The translations under genes and the position numbers were made by a program. Positions 1 through 12,190 of a DNA stretch of 64,000 bases are shown here, piece by piece. The stretch's first letter is position 1, and every line of letters starts with the position of its first letter. The notes under the pieces were generated by a model that saw only the letters and a list, made by a program, of their open reading frames with translations, made no database searches and was not told the DNA's origin. The DNA is from Datura wrightii (taxonomy: Eukaryota > Streptophyta > Magnoliopsida > Solanales > Solanaceae). The stretch spans positions 25,089,501 to 25,153,500 of the forward strand of contig JASDFA010000006.1 in the NCBI GenBank assembly GCA_035772735.1, given 5' to 3'.

Positions 1-3000
1 CCAATTCTGAAGGCAAGTCCAACTCATACGCCACCTTACCAACTCTTCTCACAACCCGGTAGGGACCAACATAGCGGGGACTGAGTTTACCTTTCTTTCC
101 GAACCGCACGACTCCCTTCATGGGAGATACCTTTAGAAACACCCAGTTGTCTACATCAAACTCCAATTCTCTTCTTCTCATATCAGCATACGATTTCTGA
201 TGACTCTGAGTGGTTTTCAACCGGTTCCTTATCAACTGAACCTTCACTATCGCCTCATGAACTGAATCTGGTCCTACCACAGCTGCCTCACCAATCTCGA
301 ATCATCTGATGGGAGACCTACACCTTCGCCCATAGAGAGCTTCGAATGGTGCCATCTGGATACTAGAGTGGTAACTGTTATTATAAGCAAACTCGATCAA
401 GGGCAAATAATCATCCCAAATACCTTTGAAATTCATAGCACATGCCCTCAACATATCCTCAAGAGTCTGAATGGTTCGTTCTGCTTGGCCTACCGTCTGG
501 GGATGAGAAGTTGTGCTTAACTTAACCTGAGTCCCGAGCCCTTTCTGAAACGAACGCCATAATTGAGAAGTAAACTAAGTACCTCGGTCCGAAATAATAG
601 ACAAGGGCACTACATGAAGTCGAACTAACTCCTAAATATACAACTTAGCAGAATCGTCTGCTGAATCCGTTATCTTGACCGGTAGGAAGTGTGCAGCCTT
701 GGTCAACTTGTCCACCACAACCCAAATGGAATTGTATTGCCGGCAAGTATGAGGTAGACCTATAATGAAGTCCATATTGATGTCTTCCCACTTCAAAGTG
801 GGGATGGCAATATCCTGAAGTACACCTCAGGTCTTTGATGCTCGGCTTTTACTTGCTGACAGTTTGGACATTTTGCTACAAACTCCGCAATATCCCTTTT
901 CATACCATCCCACCAATAGATTTCTCACAAATCCTGATACATTTTTATGGATCTTGTATGAATAGAATATCTAGTACCATGTTCCTCATGCAAGTATGAA
1001 CTCTAAAATTATCAACGTCCGGAACACATAGTCGACCCTGGTATCGTAGAACCCCATCTCCCCCTTAGGAGAAAACTTCTACCTTCTGACTCTGTACTGC
1101 CTCCTTCATCTTTCTCAATATTGGATCCTCATCTTGCCTGGATTTAACATCAAATAAAAAGGACGATTCCGACTCGTTATGCATAACAACACCGCCATCG
1201 GTCGAATCGATTAATATAACTCCCAGCCTAACAAGCCGGTGAACATCTTTCACCAATTCCTTCTTCCACTCATCCACATGGGATACACTCTCCATTGAGA
1301 GTCTACTAAGCGCATTCGCAACCACATTAGCCTTGCCCGGGTGGTAAAGGACACTCATGTCATAATCTTTAAGTAACTCCAACCACCTCCTTTGTCGTAG
1401 ATTTAGATCTTTCTGTGTGAACACATATTGCAAGCTCTTGTGGTCTGTAAATACATCAACGTGGACCCCATACAAGTAATGCCGCCATATCTTCAATTCA
1501 AACACCACTGCGGCCAATTCAAGATCATGGGTCGGATAATTCTTTTCATGCACCTTCAGCTGTCGAGAGGCATAAGCTATCACTATTCCCCGCTGCATCA
1601 ATACACACCCAAGTCCAACTCTGGAAGCATCACAATACACTACAAAACCATCGCTACCCTCGGGTAGGGTCAGCACTGGTGCTGAAGTAAGTTGAGCCTT
1701 CAAGTCTTGGAAGCTTTTCTCACAAGCCTCCGACCATTGAAACTTCACCTTCTTCTGAGTCAACTTAGTCAAAGGCGCTGCAATGGATGAGAAACCCTCC
1801 ACAAACCTCCGATAATAGACAGTTAAACCCAAGAAACTTCGGATATCTGAAGGATTCACCGGTCTGGGCCAATTCTTCACCGCCTCAACTTTCTGCGAGT
1901 CTACTTTTATGCCTTCGCTATATACCACATGGCCCAAGAATGCCACGGAGCCCAACCAAAACTCACACTTGTTGAACTTTGCATATAATTGGTGGTCCTT
2001 CAGGGTCTGGAGAACTACTTCTCAAGTGAGCGGCATGTTCCTCCTCGCTCTGAGAGAATACCAAAATGTCATCAATGAACATGATCACGAACATATCCAA
2101 ATATGGCTTGAACACCCTGTTCATCAGGTCCATAAAAGCTGCAGGAGCATTCATTAGTCCAAAAGACATAACTACAAACTCGTAATGACCATACTGTGTC
2201 CTAAATGCTATCTTCGGGATATCACTCTCCCGAACTCTAAGCTGATGATACCCAGATCTAAGATCTATCTTCGAGAAACACTTCGCACCCTGAAGCTAAT
2301 TGAACAAATCATCAATCCTGGGTAAGGGATACCTGTTCTTGAAAGTGACTTTGTTCAACTGTCGATAATCAATGTACATACGAAAGGAACCATCTTTTTA
2401 CCGAACAAATAGTACTGGTGCACCCCATGGGGACTGGCTCAGTATAATGAAACCCTTATCTGGAAAATCCTTTAACTGATCCTTCAACTCTTTTAGCTCG
2501 GCTGGAGACATCCTGTATGGTGGAATAGATATAGGTTGCATATCGGGAAGGAGGTCAATACCGAAATCAATCTCCCGCTCGAGAGGAATACCTGGCAAAT
2601 CATCAGGAAAGACCTCTGGATACTCATGTACTACTGGAACTGACTGGATAGTTGGGGTTTCGAACTCCACGTCCTTAACCCTAACTAGGTGATACATGCA
2701 ACCTTTAGAAATCATTTTTCTGGCCTCAATGTAGGAATTAAATCGACCTACAGGCACAGATAAACTACCCTTCCATTCTAAGACTGGCTCACCCGGGAAT
2801 CTGAACTCTACTGACCGGGTCCTGCAATTAATGGAAGCATAACAAGCATACAACCAATCCATGCCGAGAATAACATCGAAATCGGTCATGGCTAACTCTA
2901 TCAGATCTGCTGAGGTGACCATATGGAGAACCAAGACCGGGCAATCTCTACACATCCATCTAGCTATAACTGAGTCACCTACTGGAGTAGAAATCGAGAA

Positions 3001-3132
3001 GGATTCTAACAAGACATCGGGACTGACTCCGAAGCTACCAGCTACATAAGGTGTCAGAAAGGACAAGGTGGCCCTTGGATCTAACAGAGCATAAACATCA
3101 ACATGGAAGACTTGTAACATACCAGTGACCAT
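1..3132 (-). pseudogene. Degenerate Ty3/gypsy pol (protease, RT, RNase H, integrase)
   Basis: The protease comes first (from 3132), with the active-site region read as LLDPRAT, so the usual Gly after the catalytic Asp pair is not conserved. RT follows: the PPYRM and WGAPVLFVR blocks near 2510-2400, then SFGLMNAPAAF and the catalytic MFIDDILVF box at about 2060-2090. RNase H and its flanks occupy 1955-1065 with YCDAS and FTDHKSL visible. The usual VVADALSR motif reads VVANALSR (about 1310), so a conserved Asp is Asn. Integrase is recognisable only as broken pieces at 1-1060. In-frame stops are visible just after the FVR block (about 2400) and in the FNQLQGAK-type block (about 2297), and there is a frame change near 1960-2020. 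It is non-functional. Confidence 0.88.
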
Positions 3133-4364
3133 GTTCGGGGAGAGCTCCTGCTCTTGACGGGATGCTAGAGCATAGAATCTGTTTTGGCACTGACCGCCAA
3201 CTGCGTTGGTAGATGCCCCCTGATGTGCTAAGCGAGGGGACGGGGCTGCTGAGCTAGAAGCTAGGCCACGGCCACCAACCTAATCCTGTCTCGCTGTTGG
3301 ACAATCTCTAAGCATGTGTTCGGGTTGCCCACACCCAAAAAATGCACCCAAACTTGCCAAGCACTAGCCCGAATGCCCTCGACCACATCTGCGACAAGCT
3401 GGAACACCTGAATCTACAAGCCTGCTGCTCTGACCCCTCGAGCCTAATGCTCATCCTCTCTGATCATGCCTAGGCCGATATGGCACACTCAAGGCTAATG
3501 AAGCTACGGCGGATGATCACCGGTGGGTCTGCTGACGGTGCCAACCGCCAGACCTCCACTGGGAGAATCTATGGTCCTCAGTCCTGGCCCTCTTGGGCTC
3601 TCTCTCTCTCATATGTGCTGCCTCCATCTGTTCGGCGTGCAACACCATCCGAGGGAAGTCCATATCCTGATGGAGCATAGCAATCCTACATTCCTTATCC
3701 AAGTAACCTGCTATCCCATGCACAAACCTGCTCACTTGCACCCTCTGGTCAGCCACTAACTCAGGAGCATACTTCCATAGGCGAGTGAACTCAAGGGATT
3801 ATTCTAGTACCGTCATCTTCCCTTGCTTCAGATTTACGAACTCCACTGCCTTTAGCTCCCTCATCTCCCGAGGGAAGAACCGATCCAGGAATGCAACATG
3901 AAACTCTTCCCAAGTGACCCGACCTGCTCCAGCAACTCTGCTGTCCTTCCATTGATGGAACCAGATATATGCAACCCCTTAAACTGGTAGGAGGCCAACT
4001 TCGCGCACTCAACACTGCTCACCCCCATAACCTAGGTGATCTTGACGATCTCATCAATAATGTTATGTGGGTCCTCACCTACCTTTGACCCTAAGTACTC
4101 CGGTGGATTCATCCTCAAGAAGTCCCTAACTCGAGCCGTTGCTGCATTGCCATTCTGCGGAACATGCACAACAGCCTATTGATTGACCTGAGCAGTCAAG
4201 GCCTACGAGAGCATCTGTATAGCGGCCCAAAACTCAGCGTGGGTGGCCGGCTCTGGTGCCTGAGGCTCCTAAACTGGTGGGACTTGTTGATGCCCACAAC
4301 CCATGACATCCTCGTGGCCTTCACTGTCTCCATTTCTCCTTCCACTCATCCTTTGAGGAGCCAT
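3133..4364 (-). pseudogene. Degenerate Ty3/gypsy gag
   Basis: The probable start codon is at 4364-4362 on the minus strand (MAPQRMSGRRNG...). A retrotransposon-gag-type core is recognisable near 4010-3790 and 3756-3600, including the stretch RVQVSRFVHGIAGYLDKECR. A CCHC nucleocapsid finger is recognisable at about 3320-3360 as GCGQPEHMLRDC, but the first Cys of the knuckle is not present in that frame. The reading frame changes several times. It lies between the primer-binding region and the protease, as expected for gag. Confidence 0.8.
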
Positions 4365-4573
4365 GATTCTACAATCGTGAATAGCACGAATTAGAGGGAT
4401 AGAATTCTCTTCATCGCACGACATAGATTATGAAAGATGGGAATGTTTCCTAAGATGTCTCGTAGCCTCTTCGTCATAAGTGTGGCGCGCTTCACACCCA
4501 TGAAAAAGACTCTACTTAACGCGGCTTTCATATTTCCTAGGACACTTCAAACCTATTGCTTTGATACCAAGTT

Positions 4574-7157
4574 TTTCACGACCCGAGAGGAGACCCAGAT
4601 CGTAGACACGGGACAAGGGACCCCGAGGGACCCCAAGTCAACCTATGGCATAAGCATTCACTAACTCATTCAATAAGAATGAAGGAAACATAATATAAGC
4701 TGAGCAAAAGTCTAATTTAACATAACAAAAGAATGAACATCTAAAGCTGAATACATGTCTAAGTCTGATAAGCCTCTAATCTGGATGAGCTGATGGAACA
4801 ACACCCCCAACTAGCTCAGAAATATTGAAACTGAAAATACGCTCAAGGTAACTGAAAGTCTAGTCCTCAGAAGATGAGGACTCACCAAAAAAGCAGGTGC
4901 TAGCTCTGATAAGCGGCTACAAATGAGGCTGAACCTGAGAACCCGATCCTACATCATGAAACGATGCAGCATAGAAAGTATGCGGTCAGTAATTGGAATG
5001 TACCGAGTATGCAAGGTAAGTAAAACTGCTAGAGCAATAATAGTCTTTTAAAACAAGTCATACATATATGATAGCCGTTAAGGATAAGAAAAAGATCACA
5101 AGCATTCATTATGAAATCATTCTTATTTTATACATGGTCATGCATGGCTTCAGAATATCATGACTAAATTGAATGACTCAAGCTAAATCATAACATTTAT
5201 ATCAAAAGCTGAACCATGAGTCAAACCTTCCTTTTTAAACATGCATGCATAAGATAATAATCATGAGTAATGGATATGCAAACCCAAATAATATAAACAG
5301 CGGGAAACTCGTCACTTAACTGACATACCACGATAGAGCTTACATGCTCCCGACTATTACACTCAAGTGGGCAGAGCCATCCATAACCTTGCCAGGGCTA
5401 CGGACGATACCATGATACCGATATCAAGCTCAAAGGGCCAATTGGGCTTGGGATAGCTCACAAGGGAGGTCCCAATAATATAATAGAATCAACCTACATT
5501 GGCGCGTAGTTTTGGGGCATAGGGTAGTCAACCCTTGGCGCGCTCGGTGCTAGACTCTTCTCCCAAAACATGAAATGCTATACATTGTATAAATACTAAT
5601 CTCGACATCGTCTAGTGACGAAGCTCAACATGAAATCATGCATAAGATAAACATAGTGTGAAACGAAGCTTAACATTGTCTATGGACAAGCTCATTACGG
5701 AATCACGTATACAGTAGACATCATATAAATATGAAGCTCAACAATGTCCTTTTGACAAAGCATAGAACGGAAATCATGCATAGACTCAACATCATGTGAA
5801 ATGAGGCTTAACATTGTCCTTGAAAAATCCTCGACAATAACATGCATAGCAATTAAGGATTTACGCATAGAGAAGGCTTTACTTTGAAACATACCACAAG
5901 CTCCAAGAAAAGTGGGAGCCTTTACTCCAAAATCATGTGGTAAGCCTACTTTAGAAATATCATTTCATCATTATCAACATAAGGGCCTTTCCCAAAATCT
6001 TATCATGCTTGAACCCATTCAAATCATTTGAAAATATTATAGTTTGGGAGATTTCACTCCAAAATGAAGTAATATAGTCAATTCAAGAAAATCATCACTC
6101 ATTCTCATCATTGGCACTACCCAAAGCTCCATCATACTTGGGTCTATTTAATCTTCTTTGAAAATATTATCAAAATCATGGGTAAGGTTGGAAACATGCT
6201 TTTCATCATCTACTCCATCATTATCACATTCTATTAGGAACTACCCACACATGGACGTTTTAGATCCAATTTTTTTAAACCAATTTTGGTAAAAGAAATT
6301 TAGAATAGAATCCTTCCAAGCTCAGTAAATCACCAATATCAACTCAATTTAATCATACGCATGAGTAGAAATGTAAGAATCATGCAATCAATTGAAGACC
6401 CATACTTGATCATCACAAACCAATCACAATTTGATAGGGAATGGGCATGGGTGTGGAAGAAAGCACCCATTCATAACCTTACATACCTGGGATTGAAGAA
6501 TCTTAACTCCTTCTAATTACCCAACTGAGATTTCCCTTGAAAACCTTGAAATTTTCCTCACTTTCTTCCCTTCAAGCTCTCACCCTTGCATGCATGAAGA
6601 AAATGGCCTAGATGGGTCTTTCTCAGCTAAAAACCCTCTGTTACGAGCTTAAAACAACATAGTATAGGCCCTTAGAACTTAGGAATTACGAAAAAGCCCT
6701 TACTAAAATCACTGAAAATAACTGTCAGGGGGTCCTAACAGACGACCTGTCGACTCGTTACTAGAGCACGAGATCCGTTAGTTCACTCGTCAAGTGCACT
6801 GCCCCATCATTCATTAAAACTCAACTGGCTTGGTAACGGCCCACCTAACGGGTCGTTAGGACTGACGATGACTCGTTAGGTGCAATCCGTCAAGTACACT
6901 GGATAAGCTTCACTATCCTTCTCTAGGACCACCCCACGACTGACATGACGACTCGTGGTGACTGACTATGAGTCGTTACATCGCCTGTGAGGACCTCGAG
7001 TCCTTTGTCATCCCAGGCCTTCCCCATGAGTCACTTGGTGACTCATTTTGCCTCTTCACGAGTCGTTAAGTGACCCGTTCTATAACTGCTGCAGCATTTT
7101 CCAATTTTTCTCTTGACTCACTTCCGGATCCAATTCTTTAATTCTCAAGGTATAACA
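4574..7157 (-). repeat. 5' LTR of the left-edge Ty3/gypsy element
   Basis: The inner edge is set by the tRNA-Met-like primer site just outside it: plus strand ACCAAGTT, then TTTCACGACCC, where related LTRs here have TGTCACG. The outer edge is set at GGTATAACA (7157), which resembles the usual GGTGTAACA end. The flanking sequence from 7158 can be aligned with another LTR. Length would be about 2.58 kb. The segment 6720-7090 is rich in degenerate short repeats of the ACGACTCGTTAG type. The outer edge is an inference, because the partner LTR is outside the window. Confidence 0.65.
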
Positions 7158-8134
7158 GTCTTGGACCCCAATATCGAGCTATCTTCTTATCAGTAGTAGA
7201 AGTAATAGGGTTATTCCAATGGGAGCAGGACTTAGCATCGAAAGGGTTAGGGTTCCAATGCACCCAGGTTCCAGAACTACGTTGCCACCATAGGTTTTAC
7301 TTACTTGGCCTAACGGCCCCCTTTTGATAATGATTTTCACAGTCCATGCCTTTATACCCTGGCAAGGTATATTGGGTCCTACAGACGGGGTGTGTACATC
7401 AGACTCCACGTATAGCTCACGTGGTTATATGTCGGTTATAGCCTCTCCCACTAGTCAGTACAGTTACTCTCGAATTCTTCAATCCAGACCAGATCAATGC
7501 AGTATTTCAAACTCAGTGTTTTAGACTTAGGACATGTTTTTGACCATCAGCCAGGGTCACTTTTGACCATATCAGTTTATTACCAGTTGTATCAGTTTTC
7601 AGCATTTCAGTTGGTCATTTCATGTAGTATCTGTTCAGTTACCAGTTCTATCACATTATTCATGTTTCTATCACATACTCAGTACATTCAAAGTACCGAC
7701 GCATACTTTTATGTTGTATCATTTCATGATACAGCTGCAGGTTCTCAAAATCAGCACCGCTAGATGCCGTAGTTCAGATTCTCTACCTCAGCAGTTGAAG
7801 TGTGAGTCCTCATCATCTGAGGGCATTATTTCCTTCTTTCAGTCATTTATTAGTTTCAGTTAGACTTAGAGTTAGTTGGGGGCTTGTGCCAGCAACTCTT
7901 CATTTAGATGGCTTTCAGAAAGACATGATTTTTAGACTTTTTAGTATTATTCACGTGTTTTTAATTTTATGATTACAGACTTCTCTTTCATAAATGTTTT
8001 TATGATATTATTTAAAAGTTCTGCTACGCATGTTTACTCAGAATGCTAGTGAATGATAGACCAGGGGTTGACTTGGGGTCACTTGTGGCTTCAAGTACCG
8101 TGTTACGTCCAGGGTGTAGACTCGGGGCGTGACA
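7158..8134 (+). repeat. Truncated plus-strand LTR of a related Ty3/gypsy element
   Basis: It ends in GGGGCGTGACA at 8134, the usual 3' terminus of LTRs in this window. By eye it is homologous, in reverse, to the minus-strand LTR at 9290-9659 plus 18633-19150. Shared blocks include the GACTTGGGGT..CACTTGTGGC block near 8080, the GTTGCCACC.TAGGTTTTA block near 7280 and the CGAGCTATC block near 7175. The left part is missing, apparently cut by insertion of the left-edge element. No primer site follows the LTR end. It abuts the gag of an oppositely oriented element, so it is best read as a 3' LTR inserted into that gag. Confidence 0.7.
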
Positions 8135-9070
8135 GAGACAGATGCTCTAGCCTTCCGATCCTTGCAGACTAGAAAGAAGGGGCGTTGGTGATGTGGGTGC
8201 TGGTGTTTCTATTGCTGCTGCTGTCGGTGACTATTGTCATCGGACCTCTGGTGGCCATAATTCGAATGATCTGTTCTAGCCCTCTTGTTTTCCTGCTCAA
8301 TATCCTTCAAATTTCTGCCTCAATCTGCTATACATGAATGATGAGACTAGAGAGGTCGATTTCATTGATGAGCATTACAGTTCTGCACTCCTTAAGTACC
8401 AAATCTGACACTCCACTGATGAATTTGAGCATGCGAGCCCTTGGATCAGCAACCATATATGGATCATACCTTTATAACTGAGTGAACTCCAATGCATACT
8501 CTTCCACTATCCTATTACCCTACTTCAAATTTAGGAATTCAGCAACCTTGGCCTCCCTCAATTCCCGAGGAAGGAATCTATCGAGAAACACCATAGCAAA
8601 CCAAGCCAATTTTGGCGCTGCTTTATGATAATGTCATCCCACTCTACTGATCCTGCTTTAGTTGGCCTCCCTTCTTTCCACTGGTTGTACCAAATCTGAG
8701 CCACCCCTTTCAACTGGTAGGAAGCCAGATCAACACTCTCCACGGGACTATCAACACTCTCCACGGGACTAACACCCATAATTCGGGTGATCTTCCATAC
8801 CTTATCCACAAACTCCTACGAGTTCTCTCCCACCATAGATCCATGAAAAACTAGAGTGAAGTCCCAAATCCTGGCAGTTGTTGTAGATCCATTCATATTC
8901 ACTAGAACCACCTGCTCTTTCACTTGGTTGTTCTCCTTCTGAGCCAACAACTGAATCACTGCTCGAAATTCTGTGAAGGATACTTGATCGTCTTGAGGGG
9001 CTGCTGGAGCTGGTGGGGCATGTCGATTGGCATTGCCAGCCCTCTCTCCATTTCCTCATTTTGGAGGCAT
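8135..9070 (-). pseudogene. Degenerate Ty3/gypsy gag fragment
   Basis: On the minus strand the start codon at 9070-9068 opens MPPK and is followed at once by a stop. The frame then continues with recognisable gag sequence: FTEFRAVIQLLAQ near 8970, KVWKITRIMGV near 8790, and ASYQLKGVAQIWYNQWKEG near 8700. A second stop sits near 8818 and frame changes occur near 8620. A 21-bp direct duplication (PVESVDS repeated) is present at 8730-8772. The 3' part of gag and all of pol are missing because the plus-strand LTR joins at 8134/8135. It belongs to the element whose 5' LTR starts at 9290. Confidence 0.82.
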
Positions 9071-9289
9071 ATTTTCATTGAAATGAATAGGACACGAGTT
9101 AGGAGGACATTTTTGGAATTAAACTTCAACGCACGATAAGGAGTATGAACAAAAGGTAGTTTTCCTAATAACATCTTGTAGCCTCCCCTTCATAAGTGTG
9201 GCGTGCTTCACACCTATGAAAAGGACTCTACTTGACGCGACTTTCAGACATCCTAGGATACTCTAAACATAGGGTTGTGATACCAAGTT
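9071..9289 (-). other. Leader and primer-binding region of the outer element
   Basis: This is the untranslated leader between gag and the LTR. The primer-binding stretch next to the LTR (plus strand GTGATACCAAGTTT, 9277-9290) matches the 3' end of initiator tRNA-Met only in its LTR-proximal half; the distal bases have decayed. The same leader motif (short AGACTCTACTT.ACGC.GC block) occurs at 4500-4540 and 16370-16400, so these leaders share ancestry. Confidence 0.6.
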
Positions 9290-9659
9290 TGTCACGACCT
9301 GAGTTCACACCCTAGACAAGACATGGTACTTGGTGCCACAAGTAACCCCAAGCTAACCCATGGTTTTACATCACACTGGTATACTGATTTAAACATAAGC
9401 AGAAGTTGTATAAAAATAGTTATCCAAGTGATACTGTTTAGAAAAGAGTAAACATAACTAAAAAGAATACTGAACAACTGTGTCTGAAAGCCAACTACTA
9501 ACTAATGAGTTACTAGGACAAGCCCCCAGCTAACTCTAACATCTGACTAAATAAAAACTGACTGAAAAGCAAGCATCGTCCTCAAAAGAAGAGGACTCAA
9601 CAAATAATGTTGCTGCTAAAATCTTCAGAGGAGAAACTACCGACGATGCTGAGACTAAG
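9290..9659 (-). repeat. 5' LTR of outer element, first piece (split by insertion)
   Basis: Starts TGTCACGACCTGAG next to the primer-binding region. It stops at the CTAAG target duplication, where the complete element 9660-18627 begins. The same LTR resumes at 18633. The last five bases (9655-9659) are the left target duplication. Confidence 0.82.
9655..9659. repeat. Target-site duplication CTAAG, left copy
   Basis: CTAAG directly precedes the LTR terminus TGCCACG (TGTCACG in the other LTR) and is repeated exactly after the opposite LTR at 18628-18632. Five base pairs is the usual length for LTR retrotransposons. Confidence 0.9.
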
Positions 9660-10615
9660 TGCCACGCCCCGCCTTGGGAGGCATGACTGGCACCTGGTGC
9701 CCTACTAGGACCTAGACTGCTGGACTACTGAGCCTAAGCACTTCTGGTGCCAGGCTGGCTCTAATTCTGGATTTATGAAAACAACAGGCTATATAACAGT
9801 TGTAAATACAGCCTCCGACCGACAAGGCTTATAGCCACCTGTAGGAATACAACAGCTACCCAGAACAACTAAAAATAAGGGAACCTATGCGAGCCGACAA
9901 GGCCACCATGCTGACTAATTATCACTGAAAAGTAGAATCAAGTGTTAAACTGATCTGTGACCGACAAGGTCACCAACTGATAACGGAACAAGGCCCCACA
10001 CAGCTAGTACAACTAACCACAGGGAATATACAATCCGCAAGCCTCCGAGAATAATAAGAGAGTCAGGACAGGGCCCCGGCCTACCCATACTATACAACAA
10101 AAAGGGAAGTACACCTTTAGCTGTCAAGCTCCGGATGATAGGAGCTGAAGACTCTGTACGCTGGCTGGAACTACGAGGGATCTGCTCCTCGTCTATGAGT
10201 ACCTGCAGGCAAGTAATGTAGCACCCCAAAACGGGCGTCAGTACCACTGGTACTGAGTATGCAAAGCAATAACTGAAAATAACTGAAAGTAAATGATAAT
10301 GCTGATAGATACTAAAGTAAGAGGAGACAGGCTGAGACTGACTGAAAAGAGCGTAACTTTACTGAAGAGAGTAAGATTCATACCTGATAACATGGCGGTC
10401 TACTTTCTATCTATGAATAACTAACACAACATAGCATACAAGAACCTTACCAGCCCCCATAAGCCGTAAGGTACCAACCAACACACAATCTATATACCCC
10501 TACCCAGGTCATACCATCCACCTAATAACTATGAGCATCCTGTCGGCCCCCTAGGTATGCAACTTGGGCTCACTGGGCCCCTGATTATAGATGCATCTGA
10601 GTCCGGAGGACTCCT

Positions 10616-10673
10616 AAAATCTGAAATCTGAAATTTGAAATCTGTAATCTGTAATCTGAAATCTGAAATCTGC
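10616..10673. repeat. Short AATCTGA-type tandem repeat in LTR
   Basis: About eight degenerate 7-bp units of the form AAATCTG/TAATCTG. The same place in the partner LTR (17394-17422) has about four units. This is replication-slippage variation between two LTRs that were identical at insertion. Confidence 0.85.
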
Positions 10674-11709
10674 ACTCCGGGCGCAAGCGCTCGACAGGGG
10701 GTGTGGTATAGTGCTGATCAGCCTGCTATGGGGAATCTGCATCCCATCTTCGTCTGCTAGCGGACGGCATTCCACTCCGTAAAGCGACGAATCCTTACCC
10801 TCTGGCGGGCGAGTCGACACAGCTATTAACCCTGGGGCAGTCAAGGAAGCTCTAAGGGTGCCCAACACAGAACAATCATGTCTCCACATATAGCAGTAAC
10901 CGCATGTAATATATATATACTAAACTATACTGAATCTGATACTGAAATATGTTGAATCTGATACTAAAATATACTGAATCTAATACTGAGATATACTGAG
11001 TCTGAAATAATATTTCTGGAATATTCTGCTGGGAATTATACTGTTTTACTGAGTTCCATGTTGAACACTATATAATAATTCTAACATGCTTACTAAACTC
11101 ATACTGAATATAATATACGGCTTCTGAAACATTCTACTGGAATTTGTACTATTTTGATGTACTGGAACTACTAGCTTGCCAAAAGAAACTAGCTTTACAT
11201 ACCTCAACTGCGGACTTTCTGATTAACTGGCGTAGCTCGGCTAGTATTCAGCTATTTCTCCCAACTGTATTCAAATTCACGAAAGAATAGAATTAATTCT
11301 ACTATTATTTTGGAAAGAAACCATATTATGGATATACCTACTGCCTATTCTTTGACTTATCGAAGAACGGCTGAAAACTCGCTATTTCTCGGGGGTCTAA
11401 AAGAGAGAAAATACTCACTTTAATGCTGGGAGTAAATTAACACTAGTTTGGAGCAATTCCACTTATCTTGGATCGACGTGACGACGATTCGCCAGCCGAA
11501 TTTCGCGAAACTAAATCTGCAGGAATGCTCCCTGCAGCTTTATACTTTGCTACCCAAAGTTAATTTGAGTTTGGACTGCGTTTGACGGCTTAATGGGACA
11601 GAAATTAATGAAAACGCTTCGTCTCCCCTGTTTACTGGTCATTCAGTGAAAAATAAATGTAAGGAAATGATTTAAAACAAGGTGGGAGGCCTTATATACT
11701 TGGAGCCTT

Positions 11710-11789
11710 TAAGTCGCATTTGTCGAATGCGATATATAAGTCGCATTTGTCGAATGCGATTTATAAGTCGCATTTTCCTTGCGACGCTC
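11710..11789. repeat. 27-bp tandem repeat with palindromic core near LTR start
   Basis: Units start at 11710, 11737 and 11764 (third incomplete). The core TCGCATTTGTCGAATGCGA contains an inverted repeat (TCGCATT / AATGCGA). The partner LTR has one complete unit less (18457-18483, then a partial unit from 18484). It lies about 120-200 bp inside the U3 end of the LTR, where enhancers or hairpins could act. Function is inference. Confidence 0.85.
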
Positions 11790-11907
11790 AGACTTGGCGC
11801 TTCTCCAGTCTCTCCCCGGTCCCTTTTCTTGCATGTATGGCATTCTAAAACTCTTAACCAACATGGGAATAGGCCAACTAAGTGTCAAGAACTTATGGGG
11901 TGTAACA

Positions 11908-11922
11908 TCCTTCCCCCCTTAA
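11908..11922 (-). promoter_or_regulatory. Polypurine tract for plus-strand priming
   Basis: On the minus strand a purine run (AAGGGGGGAAGGA) ends at the first base before TGTTACACC of the 3' LTR. It is preceded by the conserved GACGAATGTTC-type block, which is also seen before the LTRs at 46561 and 25889. Confidence 0.88.
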
Positions 11923-12190
11923 GAACATTCGTCCTGGAATGTTAACTTCTGTTTATAGAAATTTTAACTTGTTCTACTTATTCTGGAAAAATTTCGGCAG
12001 AGTTTCCCCTGTAATATGGACTATTTCAGAAATCCTGAAACACAGAAAAGTCCAATACAGGTACTCCATATAATACTACAGCATTCATTTCATAATAAAT
12101 TGAAGTCAACATCTCACTTATACCATGAACATAAAGCAACTCATGAAACAGCAATATCAACATACCTCTGGCTGACTAAGTCTGAAATAA

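Larger units (their letters stand above)
1..7157 (-). mobile_element. Ty3/gypsy chromovirus-type retrotransposon, 5' part (3' end outside window)
   Basis: Read on the minus strand the order is LTR (7157-4574), untranslated leader, gag (from 4364), protease, reverse transcriptase, RNase H and integrase, running off the left edge of the window. The 3' LTR is not visible, so a target duplication cannot be tested. A tRNA-Met-like primer-binding stretch (TTGGTATCAAAGC on the minus strand, about 4562-4571) lies next to the LTR. The coding region has stops and frameshifts throughout, so the copy is defective. The order protease-RT-RNaseH-integrase places it in Ty3/gypsy. Confidence 0.88.
9660..11907 (-). 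repeat. 3' LTR of the nested element
   Basis: 2248 bp, running from TGTTACACCCCATAAG at 11907 (minus sense) to GGCGGGGCGTGGCA at 9660. It is collinear with the 16439-18627 LTR with scattered substitutions. The final TG..CA end reads TGCC instead of TGTC on the plus strand. Most of the 59-bp length difference comes from two internal tandem repeats that have one or more extra units here (10616-10673 and 11710-11789). Confidence 0.92.

Noticed and set aside
1428..1667. Plus-strand frames at 1428-2157 and 3480-3759
   Set aside because: They are antisense shadows of retrotransposon pol and gag on the minus strand.
10614..10889. Open frames of 60-105 codons within LTRs (for example 9945-10247, 10614-10889, 17302-17619, 22264-22476, 46312-46513)
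   Set aside because: They lie inside LTRs, lack any recognisable domain, and often differ between the paired LTR copies, so they are chance frames.
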